Shown: positions 35,392 through 44,336 of the stretch, piece by piece
Layout of the letters: each line of letters begins with the position of its first letter
Numbering within the stretch: position 1 is the first letter of the stretch
NCBI RefSeq assembly: GCF_001555965.1
Contig: NZ_LSHX01000032.1
Coordinates: 31,715-95,714 of the forward strand
DNA: 64,000 nucleotides
Direction: 5' to 3'
Source: Sphingomonas sp. CCH21-G11
Lineage (GTDB): Bacteria > Pseudomonadota > Alphaproteobacteria > Sphingomonadales > Sphingomonadaceae
Notes under the pieces: generated by a model
Told to the model about the DNA's origin: nothing
Databases searched by the model: none
Seen by the model: only the letters and a program-made list of their open reading frames with translations
Position numbers and translations under genes: made by a program

Positions 35392-35892
35392 TCAGCTGTT
35401 CAGGCTGTCCGGGTTGCTCTTGACGTGGCCGCGAGCGACCTTGGTCGAGGTGTTGCGGATCTTCGCCCGCTCGGGGTTGAGGCTCGGGTCGCCAAAGAAC
35501 ACCTCCATCGCGACGGTACGCGCCGACCCGCGCAGCGCCTGGGGCATCTGCGGGAAATTGACCTTCGACACCGCGCGCATCGCTTCGCGGTCGAGCACGG
35601 CGTTTCCGGTCGGCCGGGCCAGCGTCGCGCCGCGGCACTTGCCGTCGGCGTCGAACGTCACGGCGACGATCGCTGCCGCGTTCTGGCGAACCGCCTGCGG
35701 CACACCGTCGATCGAGCGGATGTTCGCATTGAGGCTGTTGGCCACACGCGCCATCCACTGGTCACGGCTCATTTCGCGCGCCTGGGCGGCGGCGGGCTGG
35801 GCAAGACCGAGCAGCAGCGCCGCACCGCAAATCCCGACGGGGAGCAGGGTGGCAAAGCGGGTCGTGGCATTCTGGCGTTCCTGGCGTTCCAT
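35392..35892 (-). CDS. TonB C-terminal-domain protein, first gene of psp operon
   Basis: 166 residues from ATG 35892. An N-terminal hydrophobic segment LPVGICGAALLLGLAQPAAA acts as signal peptide or anchor. The rest is a TonB-C-like fold: AAAIVAVTFDADGKCRGATL, RPTGNAVLDREAMRAVSKV and then VAMEVFFGDPS. It lacks the Pro-rich spacer of true TonB. It is the first gene after the sigma-54 promoter, so it belongs to the stress response; it probably works in the periplasm, perhaps as a small energy-transducer-like or envelope-binding protein. This is inference. Confidence 0.78.
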   Translation of the reverse strand: MERQERQNATTRFATLLPVGICGAALLLGLAQPAAAQAREMSRDQWMARVANSLNANIRSIDGVPQAVRQNAAAIVAVTFDADGKCRGATLARPTGNAVLDREAMRAVSKVNFPQMPQALRGSARTVAMEVFFGDPSLNPERAKIRNTSTKVARGHVKSNPDSLNS

Positions 35893-35951
35893 GGGTTTTC
35901 TCCCTGAACCTTGGTATCGTTGTCCACCGCTGCGGGTGGTGCAACAGGCTT

Positions 35952-35967
35952 TGCAACCGCTGTGCCA
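35952..35967 (-). promoter_or_regulatory. Sigma-54 (-24/-12) promoter of the psp operon
   Basis: On the minus strand TGGCAC-N5-TTGCA: TGGCAC at 35967-35962 and TTGCA at 35956-35952. This matches the sigma-54 consensus at all key positions, including GG and GC with the right spacing. It lies 60 nt before the first gene's start and is on the correct strand for the operon. Needs an AAA+ activator such as the adjacent PspF. Confidence 0.85.
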
Positions 35968-36027
35968 AATCAAGGAGTGGCGGTTTTGCGACCTTTCGCC
36001 CCGATGAACGGGCCGCGATGCGATCGA

Positions 36028-36060
36028 CACTTGCCAAGTGTTGGGATTCTACGCCAAGTG
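36028..36060. promoter_or_regulatory. Candidate PspF enhancer (upstream activating sites)
   Basis: CACTTGCCAAGTG (36028-36040) is a perfect palindrome, and its half-site GCCAAGTGCC recurs at about 36052-36062. They lie about 60-95 nt upstream of the sigma-54 promoter, the position of PspF-binding UAS I/II in E. coli, and within the leader of pspF, so they would also allow PspF autoregulation. Confidence 0.6.
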
Positions 36061-36067
36061 CCAGGCC

Positions 36068-37108
36068 ATGGAACGCGCGAGCCAGGTCATCGGACAGTCT
36101 ACCGTCTTTCTGGACGTGCTGGAGCGTGCCAGCCGCGCCGCCGCGCTCGACCGCCCGGTGCTGGTGATCGGCGAACGCGGCACCGGCAAGGAACTGGTTG
36201 CCGAACGACTACATCGGCTCAGCCCGCGCTGGGACCAGCCGCTGATCGTGATGAACTGCGCGGCACTTCCCGAAACCCTGATCGAAGCCGAGCTGTTCGG
36301 GCACGAGGCGGGCGCATTCACCGGGGCGACCAAGTCGCGCGCCGGCCGGTTCGAAGAAGCGCATGGCGGCACGCTGTTCCTCGATGAACTCGGCACATTG
36401 TCGATGGCGGCGCAGGAGCGGCTGCTGCGCGCGGTTGAATATGGCGAGGTGACGCGGATCGGTTCATCGCGGCCGCTGCGCGTCGACGTCCGCATCGTCG
36501 CGGCGACCAACGAACATCTGCCCGACCGGGTCGATCGGGGCACGTTTCGCGCCGACCTGCTCGACCGGCTGTCGTTCGAGGTCGTGACGCTGCCGCCGCT
36601 GCGCGCGCGTGCCGGCGACATCCTGGTGCTGGCCGAACATTTCGGCCGGCGTATGGCGTCGGAACTGGGCCGCGACCGATGGGAAGGATTCGGCCCGCTC
36701 GCGCTCGACCAGCTGACCCAGTATCACTGGCCGGGCAATGTCCGCGAACTGCGCAACGTCGTCGAGCGCGCGGTCTATCGCTGGGAAATCGCGGGGCCGA
36801 TCGACGCGATCGAGATCGATCCGTTTGCATCGCCCTATCGCCCGGGCCCGGCCACTGTCCCGACCCCCGCCGACGGTGGGGTTGCGCCCGCAGCGAGCCC
36901 GGCAGTCGCCCCGCCGCCGATCGGCGAGGCGCCGTGCGAGGGGCAGGATTTCAAGAGCCGGGTCAACCGGTTCGAGCGCGAGTTGCTGGCGCGCGCGCTG
37001 GCCGAGCAGCGGTTCAACCAGCGCGCGACCGCCGATGCGCTTGGGCTTAGCTATGATCAGCTGCGCCATGCGCTCAAGCGGCACAATCTGCTCGGGCACC
37101 TGGGCTGA
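36068..37108 (+). CDS. pspF: PspF-type sigma-54-dependent activator
   Basis: 346 residues from ATG 36068. AAA+ core with Walker [13 protein letters not shown], the sigma-54-contacting GAFTGA loop ([11 protein letters not shown]), Walker [11 protein letters not shown], and C-terminal Fis-type HTH ([20 protein letters not shown]). There is no regulatory receiver domain, as in PspF, which is controlled by PspA binding. It is divergent from the psp operon, exactly where pspF normally sits. The Pro/Ala-rich linker at about 260-300 is longer than in E. coli. Confidence 0.93.
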   Translation: MERASQVIGQSTVFLDVLERASRAAALDRPVLVIGERGTGKELVAERLHRLSPRWDQPLIVMNCAALPETLIEAELFGHEAGAFTGATKSRAGRFEEAHGGTLFLDELGTLSMAAQERLLRAVEYGEVTRIGSSRPLRVDVRIVAATNEHLPDRVDRGTFRADLLDRLSFEVVTLPPLRARAGDILVLAEHFGRRMASELGRDRWEGFGPLALDQLTQYHWPGNVRELRNVVERAVYRWEIAGPIDAIEIDPFASPYRPGPATVPTPADGGVAPAASPAVAPPPIGEAPCEGQDFKSRVNRFERELLARALAEQRFNQRATADALGLSYDQLRHALKRHNLLGHLG

Positions 37109-37223
37109 CGCGAAATTGCGCCCGACGTACCGTCCTTGGGTCAGTCAGCCGAATTTTGATGCGGCAAAGCGCGGCCTGATGCGTTAGGCGGACACCCGAG
37201 CCGTTACTGCCAAGGAGGACATC

Positions 37224-37844
37224 ATGGCCTTTGAACTTCCCGCACTGCCCTATGCCAAGGACGCGCTGGCACCGCACATGTCGGCCGAAACGCTCGAATT
37301 CCACCATGGCAAGCACCACAAGGCCTATGTCGACAAGACCAATGGCCTGGTCGAGGAAAAGGGCCTTGGCGGTCATTCGCTGTCGGCGCTGATCCGCCAT
37401 GCCAAGGACGCGGGCGACAAGGGCCTGTTCAATAATTCCGCGCAGATCTGGAACCACACCTTCTTCTGGCACTGCCTGTCGCCCGAGAAGCAGGCGCCGA
37501 GCGGCAAGCTGGCCGAGATGATCAACGAAAGCTTCGGTTCGGCGGACGCGCTGGTCGAGAAGATCAAGGCCGAGAGCGTCGGCCATTTCGCCAGCGGCTG
37601 GGGCTGGCTGGTGCTCGACGGCGGCAGCCTGAAGGTGACCTCGCTCCATGATGCCGACACCCCGGTCGTCCATGACGGCATGAAGCCGCTGCTGACCATC
37701 GACGTGTGGGAGCATGCCTATTATGTCGACTACCGCAATGCGCGCCCGGCCTATCTGGACGCGGTGACCGCGAACCTGATCAACTGGGAATTCGTGGCGC
37801 AAAATCTCGACGGCGAGGGCGTGAGCCGCGCCGACCAGGGCTGA
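37224..37844 (+). CDS. sodB: Superoxide dismutase, Fe type
   Basis: 206 residues. Metal ligands are in LEFHHGKHHKAYVDK, NHTFFWHCLSP and TIDVWEHAYYVDYRNARP (Asp and His). GWGWLVLD is typical. Removes superoxide; the FFWHCLSP and lack of the Mn-type signature point to iron. Strong RBS (AAGGAGG) seven nt before the ATG. Alone between pspF and a repeat. Confidence 0.95.
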   Translation: MAFELPALPYAKDALAPHMSAETLEFHHGKHHKAYVDKTNGLVEEKGLGGHSLSALIRHAKDAGDKGLFNNSAQIWNHTFFWHCLSPEKQAPSGKLAEMINESFGSADALVEKIKAESVGHFASGWGWLVLDGGSLKVTSLHDADTPVVHDGMKPLLTIDVWEHAYYVDYRNARPAYLDAVTANLINWEFVAQNLDGEGVSRADQG

Positions 37845-37857
37845 GCTGAAGGCGGGC

Positions 37858-37950
37858 CGCCCCGGCGCAAAGCCGTGATCCCGGTGAAGGCCGGGATCGC
37901 GCGCCGAAGTCGGGCTCCAACTGCCACCGGCCCCGGCCTGCGCCGGGGCG
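37858..37950. repeat. Dispersed palindromic repeat (CGCCCCGGCGCA...TGCGCCGGGGCG)
   Basis: Outer 12-bp arms are exact complements; an inner GATCCCGG...CCGGGATC palindrome is nested inside. Fills the gap between sodB and the septation gene. Related to the repeats near 31875 and 47835. A partial copy seems to occur at 38630-38705. Confidence 0.75.
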
Positions 37951-37961
37951 ACGCCATGTGG

Positions 37962-38582
37962 TCAGCCCTCCGGCGGCACCGGTATGTCGGCGGGGGGTTC
38001 GGTCTGAAGCCCGTGCCTGAGCAGCATCGGAATGTTGGCAAAGGCGAAGAGCAGGGTCAGCGGCGCCGCGCCCCACAGCTTGAACCCGACCCAGAAATCC
38101 CAGCTCGCCGACCGCCAGACGACCTCGTTCAACACCGCCATGAAGGCGAAGAAGATCGTCCAGTTGCGCGTCAGCTTCCGCCATCCGGTCGCGCTCAAGC
38201 CGGGATAGGCGCTTTCGAGCAGCATCTGGAGCAGCGGCCGTCCGGTCGCCAAACCATAGGCGAGGATGACCGCGAACATCGTGTAGACGATGGTCGGCTT
38301 GATCTTGATGAACGTCTCGTCATGAAAATAGAGGGTCAGGCTGCCGAACAGCAGCACCAACGCGCTCGAAATCCACAGCATCGGCGAGATGTGTCGCGCC
38401 TTCCACCACGACAGCGCCATCGCGGCGATGATCGCCACCATGAAGGCGGCGGTCGCGGCCAGGATACGGCTGAGCTGGGGCCCGCCGCTCAGCGTGTTGA
38501 CCAGGAAGAAGACGGCAAGCGGGCCGAAATCGACAGCCATGCGCAGGCCGGGGGAGAGGGCGGGGCGTTCGGTGGGTGACAT
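37962..38582 (-). CDS. Septation protein A (YciB/IspZ) membrane protein
   Basis: 206 residues with five or six predicted helices. DFGPLAVFFLVNTLSGG, IKIKPTIVYTMFAVILAYGL and LTRNWTIFFAFMAVLNEVVW are the conserved blocks. Implicated in cell division/envelope in Shigella and E. coli (YciB). Start ATG 38582; the 26 earlier codons are in a repeat. Convergent with sodB. Confidence 0.92.
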   Translation of the reverse strand: MSPTERPALSPGLRMAVDFGPLAVFFLVNTLSGGPQLSRILAATAAFMVAIIAAMALSWWKARHISPMLWISSALVLLFGSLTLYFHDETFIKIKPTIVYTMFAVILAYGLATGRPLLQMLLESAYPGLSATGWRKLTRNWTIFFAFMAVLNEVVWRSASWDFWVGFKLWGAAPLTLLFAFANIPMLLRHGLQTEPPADIPVPPEG

Positions 38583-38708
38583 GGCGTGTCGTGTAGGGTG
38601 CGCGGGGCGGCGCTTCAACCGATGTCGCGTCGTCCCGGCGGAGGCCGGGACCGCTGGCAAAGTTCGCGCCTCACCTGCCAGAGGTCCCGGTATCCAATGG
38701 GGCGACGA

Positions 38709-39638
38709 TCAGCTTCGGCGCACCTGCTCGACGCCCGCGATGATCCTCGAGACCTGGTTGGCGTCGAAGGGGCGCAGGTCGTCGGCGGTCTCGCCCACGC
38801 CGATCGCGTGAATCGGCAGGCCGAATTGTTCGGCCGCCGCGACCAGCACGCCACCACGCGCGGTGCCGTCCAGCTTGGTCATCACCAGCCCCGTGACGCC
38901 CGCGACTTCCTTGAACACCTCGATCTGGCTGAGCGCATTCTGGCCGGTGGTCGCGTCGAGCACGAGCACGACGTCGTGCGGCGAATCGGGGTTGATGCGG
39001 CCCAGCACGCGACGAATCTTGGCGAGCTCGTCCATCAGCTCGCGCTTGTTCTGCAGCCGCCCGGCGGTGTCGACGATCAGCACATCGATGCCCGTCGCGG
39101 TCGCTTGCTTGACCGCCTCGAACACGATGCCGGCCGCATCGCCGCCCTCGGCACCCGAGACGATGGGCACGCCGATCCGTTCGGCCCAGGTGCGCAGCTG
39201 GCCGATCGCGGCCGCGCGGAACGTATCGCCGGCGGCGAGCATCACGCCATAATCCTGATCGGTCAGCCATTTGGCGAGCTTGGCGATCGTCGTCGTCTTG
39301 CCCGATCCGTTGACGCCGATGACCAGGATCACCTGAGGGCGGGGGAAGGCGCTGATCTCGAGCGGTCGCGCCACGGGCTCGAGCGCGCGCTCGATCTCCT
39401 CGGCGACGACCAGGCGGATGCCGAGCTCCTCCATGTTGCGCTCATACTGACCCTCGCCCAGCCTGGCGCGTACTCGCGCGGCGGTAGCGGGGCCGAGGTC
39501 GGAGGCGATCAGGGCTTCCTCGATCTCGTCGAGCGTCGCGTCGGTCAGCCGCGCCGCCGACAGCCCGGCCAGATTGCCGAGCAATCGGTCAGACGTCTTC
39601 CTGAACCCGCCGAGCAGGCGTTCGGACCAGCTGCTCAT
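38709..39638 (-). CDS. ftsY: Signal recognition particle receptor FtsY
   Basis: 309 residues: NG domain almost alone, with a short N-terminus, as usual in alphaproteobacteria. G1 [40 protein letters not shown], and [10 protein letters not shown]. Docks SRP-ribosomes to the membrane. It overlaps mtaB's stop by 4 nt, so they are cotranscribed. Confidence 0.96.
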   Translation of the reverse strand: MSSWSERLLGGFRKTSDRLLGNLAGLSAARLTDATLDEIEEALIASDLGPATAARVRARLGEGQYERNMEELGIRLVVAEEIERALEPVARPLEISAFPRPQVILVIGVNGSGKTTTIAKLAKWLTDQDYGVMLAAGDTFRAAAIGQLRTWAERIGVPIVSGAEGGDAAGIVFEAVKQATATGIDVLIVDTAGRLQNKRELMDELAKIRRVLGRINPDSPHDVVLVLDATTGQNALSQIEVFKEVAGVTGLVMTKLDGTARGGVLVAAAEQFGLPIHAIGVGETADDLRPFDANQVSRIIAGVEQVRRS

Positions 39639-40870
39639 CGGGCCGTGCCCACCAGCATGTCGTTAGCGAGCGAGTCTATTTCGACGGTCACGATGTCTCC
39701 GATGTTCCGGGCCGGGGTGGTGAGCGCCACATTCGCGAAATTGTCGGCATGGCCGCGCGTTCCCGGCCGCTCGACCAGTATCTGCTGCCGCGTGCCGACC
39801 AGGGTGCGCAGCCATGCCCCCCGGCGGATCGCGGCACGCTCGCGAAGCGCGGCCGCGCGCGCTTTGACACGCGCCGGTTCGATCTGCGGCATCCGCGCGG
39901 CCGGGGTGCCGGCGCGTGGCGAATAGGGGAAGATATGCGCGTGGACGATGTCGCAATCGTCGATCAGCGCGCGCGTGTTTGCGGCCATCGCCTCGTCCTC
40001 GGTCGGGAAGCCGGCGATCAGGTCGGCGCCGATCGCGATGTCCGGCCGCGCCGCCTTAAGCCGCGCGACGATCGCCACCGCCTGGGCGCGGCTGTGGCGG
40101 CGCTTCATCCGCTTGAGGATCAGGTCGTCGCCCGCCTGGAGCGAGAGATGGACGTGGGGCAGCACGCGCGCCTCGCCGGTCAGCAGGTCGAACAGCCGGC
40201 CGTCGATCTCGATCGAATCGAGCGACGACAGCCGCAGCCGTTCGACCCGCGTGTGCGTCAGGACGCGCTCGACCAGCGCCCCCAGCGTCGGCCGGCCCGG
40301 CAGGTCCGCGCCATAGCTCGTCAGGTCGACGCCGGTCAGCACGACCTCGCGGCGCCCGCCCGCCACCAGGTCGGCGATGCGATCGACCACCGCCCCCGCC
40401 GGCACGGAACGGCTGTTGCCGCGCCCGAACGGGATCGCGCAGAAGGTGCAGCGATGGTCGCAGCCATTCTGCACCTCGACGAACGCGCGGACATGCTCGG
40501 AAAAGCTGGCGGCAAGGTGCGGCGCGGTGTCGCGCACGGCCATGATGTCGCTGACGACAACGGGTGCGGGGCTGGCCCAGGCGGCGGCGGTCAGCTTGTC
40601 GCGATTGCCGATCACGCGCGTGACTTCGGGCATCGCCGCGAAGCTCGCCGCGTCGATCTGCGCCGCGCAGCCGGTGACGATCAGCTCGGCGTCGGGTCGT
40701 GCGCGGCGGGCGCGACGGATGGCCTGGCGCGTCTGTTTCACCGCTTCGTTGGTCACCGCGCAGCTGTTGACGACGATCGTGTCGCGCTCGCCCAGCAGCG
40801 CACGGATCGTCTCGCTCTCCGCAATGTTGAGGCGGCAGCCGAGGCTGATGATGTCGGGGCCGGCGGGCAT
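39635..40870 (-). CDS. mtaB: tRNA (N6-threonylcarbamoyladenosine-37) methylthiotransferase
   Basis: 411 residues. N-terminal UPF0004 domain with three cluster-ligand Cys (first in SLGCRLN), radical-[18 protein letters not shown] (CxxxCxxC), and a C-terminal TRAM-like part. The MtaB subclass matches in length and lacks some MiaB features; it makes ms2t6A37 in tRNAs reading ANN codons. Upstream of ftsY with a 4-nt overlap. Confidence 0.92.
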   Translation of the reverse strand: MPAGPDIISLGCRLNIAESETIRALLGERDTIVVNSCAVTNEAVKQTRQAIRRARRARPDAELIVTGCAAQIDAASFAAMPEVTRVIGNRDKLTAAAWASPAPVVVSDIMAVRDTAPHLAASFSEHVRAFVEVQNGCDHRCTFCAIPFGRGNSRSVPAGAVVDRIADLVAGGRREVVLTGVDLTSYGADLPGRPTLGALVERVLTHTRVERLRLSSLDSIEIDGRLFDLLTGEARVLPHVHLSLQAGDDLILKRMKRRHSRAQAVAIVARLKAARPDIAIGADLIAGFPTEDEAMAANTRALIDDCDIVHAHIFPYSPRAGTPAARMPQIEPARVKARAAALRERAAIRRGAWLRTLVGTRQQILVERPGTRGHADNFANVALTTPARNIGDIVTVEIDSLANDMLVGTAR

Positions 40871-40996
40871 GGCGGCCGATCTAGGCGCGAGGCGGTCGAA
40901 AGTCCACGCAGCCGATCGCTGACGCCGACGCGATTCACAAAGGTTTCATTCGTTACGGTTAGCGATGGAGATGAACGACCAGGACTTTCGACGGCA

Positions 40997-42019
40997 ATGT
41001 TCGATCAAACCCGTCAGGCATCTTTGTGGAAAGCGGTGAATCGATCGCAACTCGTCGCGGAGTTCACGCCGACGGGAACCCTGTCCTGGGCCAATGAAAA
41101 GTTCCTGTCGACCTTCGGCTATCGGATCGAGGAGATTGCGGGTCGCCATCACAGTCAGTTCTGCGACCCGGTCTACGCGGCATCGCCCGGCTATGCGGCG
41201 TTTTGGCAAATGCTTGCCACCGAAGCCGATCACTCGGGCGAGGTGCTTCGCGTCGCGCGCGGTGGACGGCATATCTGGCTTCAGGCGACCTATTCCAGCC
41301 TGATTTCGGACGATGGCCAGCCGAAGATTCTGAAGGTCGCAAGCGACGTGACCGCGGCCAAGCTGCGCATGGCGGAGGATGCCGCAAAGCTGGACGCGCT
41401 CGACCGCTGGTTGATGATCGCAGAGTTCGATGCTGGCGGCAGGATGGTTCGCGCCAACCGGCAAATGATCGAGACGCTCGGCCACGGCCGTGACGGCGAA
41501 ACCATGCCGCACGTCCGCGAGCTCTGGGCCGCTGATATCCATCCGCACCGCGGCGAGGATATATGGCCGCAATTGAATGCGGGGACCACGGTTTCAGGCC
41601 GCTATGCGAAACTGGGCCGAGGCGGGGCGACGCACTGGCTGCAGGTTACCTACGCGCCGATTCTCGACGGGCGTGGGCAGCCGTCGCGCGTGATCCTGTT
41701 TGCGCACGACGTTTCGCGTGAAGTCGCCCTGAAGGCCGAGCTGGAAGCGAAGCTGACGGAAACGCAGTTTTTCCAGCGCGAGGCCGAACGGCGCGAGGCC
41801 GAGCTGGGGCAGATACTCGGCGCGCTCGGCACTGTCGTCGCACAGATCGAGCAGATCGCCGAGCAGACCAATTTGCTCGCGCTAAATGCCGCCATCGAAG
41901 CCGCGCGTTCGGGGGACGCCGGCCGCGGATTCGGCGTCGTCGCCAACGAGGTCAAACGGCTCGCAGGCGAGACACGCGCGGCCACCGGCGCAGCACAGCG
42001 GTTGATGCCCCACAGGTGA
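40997..42019 (+). CDS. Soluble PAS-PAS chemoreceptor-like protein with short signalling tip
   Basis: 340 residues from ATG 40997. Two PAS domains at about 10-130 and 140-255 ([36 protein letters not shown]) then a short linker and the chemoreceptor tip [39 protein letters not shown]. Only about 28 residues follow the tip centre, so the usual return helix is mostly missing. No membrane helices. No che genes are nearby. It may form a partial receptor that joins other receptors, or be a truncated remnant. Confidence 0.82.
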   Translation: MFDQTRQASLWKAVNRSQLVAEFTPTGTLSWANEKFLSTFGYRIEEIAGRHHSQFCDPVYAASPGYAAFWQMLATEADHSGEVLRVARGGRHIWLQATYSSLISDDGQPKILKVASDVTAAKLRMAEDAAKLDALDRWLMIAEFDAGGRMVRANRQMIETLGHGRDGETMPHVRELWAADIHPHRGEDIWPQLNAGTTVSGRYAKLGRGGATHWLQVTYAPILDGRGQPSRVILFAHDVSREVALKAELEAKLTETQFFQREAERREAELGQILGALGTVVAQIEQIAEQTNLLALNAAIEAARSGDAGRGFGVVANEVKRLAGETRAATGAAQRLMPHR

Positions 42020-42022
42020 TCG

Positions 42023-42910
42023 TCAGCCGCGCATCCGGATCAGCCCCTCCTGCGTCGTGCTGGCGACGAGGCGGCCGTGCCGGTCGAAGAACTTGCCGCG
42101 GTTGAATCCGCGCGCATGGCCGGCCCAGGGACTGTCGCAGGTGTAGAGCAGCCAGTCGTCGAAGCGGAACGGCTCGTGCAGCCACACGGCATGGTCGAGG
42201 CTTGCGGTCTGCACCGGATGGGTCAGCCAGTTGACGCCGTGCGGCAACAGGCAGGTGCCGAGCAGCGACATGTCGGACGCATAGCTCAGCATCGCGCGGT
42301 GCAGCGCGGGATCGTCGGGCAGCGGCGCGGCGACGCGGAACCAGCCATGCTGGACCGGCGGCAGCTTTTCCGGCGCGAACCAATCGCGCACCGCGACCGG
42401 CCGGATCTCGATCGGGCGGGCGCGCAGGAAGAATTTGCGAAACTTCTCGGGGATACGATCGCCCATCTCCGCGCGCAGCACGGCTTCCGACTTCAGCGCC
42501 TCGGGCGGCGGCACGTCGGGCATCGCATCCTGATGCGCCATGCCAGGTTCGGGCAGCTGGAACGACGCGGTCATGTTGAGGATCGGCTGACCCTGCTGCA
42601 TCGCGATGATGCGGCGATTGGCGAAGCTCTTGCCGTCGAAATCGCGCACGACGCGATAGATGATCGGAAAATCCTCGTTGCCCGCGCGCATGAAATAGGC
42701 GTGAAGCGAGTGCGCTTCCTTGCCCCCGTCGACCGATCGTTGCGCGGCCTGGAGCGCCTGCGCGATCACCTGGCCGCCAAAGACGCGTCCGACGCCGCCC
42801 GGCTGGCGCGCACCGCGATACAGGTCGGTGTCGAGGCGTTCGACATCGAGCAAGTCGATCAACTGGGCGACGAGTGCTTCAGGGGTTTCGGCGCGGGCTT
42901 GGTCGGTCAT
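42023..42910 (-). CDS. tesB: Acyl-CoA thioesterase II (TesB)
   Basis: 295 residues, double hotdog. FGGQVIAQALQAAQRSVDGG, RVVRDFDGKSFANRRI and QTASLDHAVWLHEPFRFDDW (catalytic Asp) are present; the C-terminal domain ends GHARGFNRGKFFDRHGRLVA. Hydrolyses acyl-CoAs to free fatty acids. First of a run of acyl-CoA genes on this strand. Confidence 0.94.
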   Translation of the reverse strand: MTDQARAETPEALVAQLIDLLDVERLDTDLYRGARQPGGVGRVFGGQVIAQALQAAQRSVDGGKEAHSLHAYFMRAGNEDFPIIYRVVRDFDGKSFANRRIIAMQQGQPILNMTASFQLPEPGMAHQDAMPDVPPPEALKSEAVLRAEMGDRIPEKFRKFFLRARPIEIRPVAVRDWFAPEKLPPVQHGWFRVAAPLPDDPALHRAMLSYASDMSLLGTCLLPHGVNWLTHPVQTASLDHAVWLHEPFRFDDWLLYTCDSPWAGHARGFNRGKFFDRHGRLVASTTQEGLIRMRG

Positions 42911-43033
42911 GGCAGGGTGCTCTTCAACGAGGTTTCCGTTCGTGTCGAGCCCTTCGACTGGCTGGCAAGCCAGCCGCTCAGGATAAACTTCAGCACTGCG
43001 TGCTAAAGTCGAGACACGTTTCGCCGGGTGCGC

Positions 43034-43061
43034 GTTTCTCGACTTCGCTCGAAACGAACGG
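43034..43061. repeat. 28-bp dispersed repeat, copy A (TTCTCGACTTCGCTCGAA)
   Basis: Core TCTCGACTTCGCTCGAA plus flanks; 26 of 28 bases match 47773-47800. TTCGA arms can pair. It lies in the gap between tesB and the acyl-CoA dehydrogenase; another palindrome (GACTGGCTGGCAAGCCAGCC) precedes it at about 42957. Confidence 0.7.
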
Positions 43062-43083
43062 CCTTTGGGTCAATCGGTATCGC

Positions 43084-44196
43084 TCAATATCCCGCCTTCT
43101 CCGCCAGCGCGTTGGCGAAGAAATTGCTGTCGCCGAACATCTCGGCCAGCACGCGCGCGCGCTTCATGTAGAAGCCGATGTCATATTCGTCGGTCATGCC
43201 GATGCCGCCGTGCATCTGGATGCCTTCCTGCACCGCCAGGGTCGTGGCGATCCCCGTCATCGCCTTGGCGACCGCGACCGCTTCGTCGGCGCGGTCTTGG
43301 CCGGCGTCGAGCATCTGCTGGGCGCGCAGCACGGCGGCGCGCGCGACTTCCATCTCCGAATAGAGATGCGCGGCGCGGTGCTGGAGCGCCTGGAAGCTGC
43401 CGATCGCGACGCCGAACTGCTTGCGCTGCTTCAGGTAATCGATCGTCATGTCCATCGCGCCCGCGCCGACGCCCAGCATTTCGGCGGCCACCCCGGTGCG
43501 CCCGGCGGCGAGCAGGCGGGCGAGCGGCGTATCGTCATCGACTTCGCCGACCACCGCATCGGCATCGACCTGCACCCCGTCGAGGGTCAGGCGCGAGGCG
43601 AGGCTGGAATCGGCCAGCCGCTGGGGGTCGATCGTCAGCCCCGCCGCCTTGGGATCGACCGCGAACAGGGTCGGCGGCGCGCCGTCCGCCGTGGTCGCCG
43701 CGACCAGGATCACGTCGGCGACGTGGGCGTGGGTGACGAACTGCTTGGCGCCCGACAGCTTGAAGCCGTTGCCGGAGCGTTCGGCCTTCATCGCGACCTT
43801 GCCGGTGAACTTTGCCGACTCGTCGATCGCCAGCGCCGCGACTGTCTCGCCCGCCACGATGCCGGGGAACCAGCGTTCGGCGTGCGGCGTCCCCTTAAGC
43901 GCCGCGACCGCCGCGACCGCGGTCGACAGGAAGGGGGAGGGCGAGAGGTTGCGCCCGATTTCCTCCAGCACCACGCCGGCCTCGACATGGCCCATGCCGA
44001 CGCCGCCCTGATCCTCGTCGATCAGGATGCCGGTGAAGCCCATTTCTGCGAATTGCTTCCACAAGTCGCGGCTGAACCCGGTCGCATCGTTGCTGTCGCG
44101 CAGCTGGCGCAGGTGGCGGACGGGTGCCTGTTCGGCAACGAACTGGCGCGCGGTGTCGCGCAGGAGGGTCTGATCTTCGTTGAGGTAGAGCGGCAT
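43084..44196 (-). CDS. Acyl-CoA dehydrogenase (subunit-like, short)
   Basis: 370 residues from ATG 44196. FAD acyl-CoA dehydrogenase fold: N-terminal helical domain, middle beta domain (KQFVTHAHVADVILVAATTA), C-terminal helical domain with RKQFGVAIGSFQALQHR and IQMHGGIGMTDEYDIGFYMKRA. The catalytic Glu is not at the expected QxxGGxG-Glu motif (MHGGIGMTDE), which may be shifted. In this genus such pairs often form heterodimers with the next gene, also seen here. Same strand and next to a second dehydrogenase. Confidence 0.88.
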   Translation of the reverse strand: MPLYLNEDQTLLRDTARQFVAEQAPVRHLRQLRDSNDATGFSRDLWKQFAEMGFTGILIDEDQGGVGMGHVEAGVVLEEIGRNLSPSPFLSTAVAAVAALKGTPHAERWFPGIVAGETVAALAIDESAKFTGKVAMKAERSGNGFKLSGAKQFVTHAHVADVILVAATTADGAPPTLFAVDPKAAGLTIDPQRLADSSLASRLTLDGVQVDADAVVGEVDDDTPLARLLAAGRTGVAAEMLGVGAGAMDMTIDYLKQRKQFGVAIGSFQALQHRAAHLYSEMEVARAAVLRAQQMLDAGQDRADEAVAVAKAMTGIATTLAVQEGIQMHGGIGMTDEYDIGFYMKRARVLAEMFGDSNFFANALAEKAGY

Positions 44197-44211
44197 TACT
44201 TTCTCCCTAGC

Positions 44212-44325
44212 CCTCTCCCCTTTTGGGGAGAGGCGCGAGACTTGGCGGCTTGTCCGCCTAGTCGCAGCGGAGAGGGGTGCGCCCGGCTTGCCCCTCTCCC
44301 AACCCTCCCCCCAAAGGGGAGAGGG
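44212..44325. repeat. Cluster of nested palindromes (CCTCTCCCC-TTTT-GGGGAGAGG)
   Basis: A perfect hairpin CCTCTCCCC/GGGGAGAGG at 44212-44233, then GGCGGCTTGTCCGCC, then a second CCCTCTC...GAGAGGG ending near 44325. It lies between the two acyl-CoA dehydrogenase genes. Related motifs are at 45546-45567. Confidence 0.65.
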
Positions 44326-44336
44326 CTTTGGTGGCC

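Noticed and set aside
42957..43061. tRNA-like or small RNA gene in the gap after tesB
   Set aside because: Palindromic words do not form a cloverleaf and part of the segment is a dispersed repeat.
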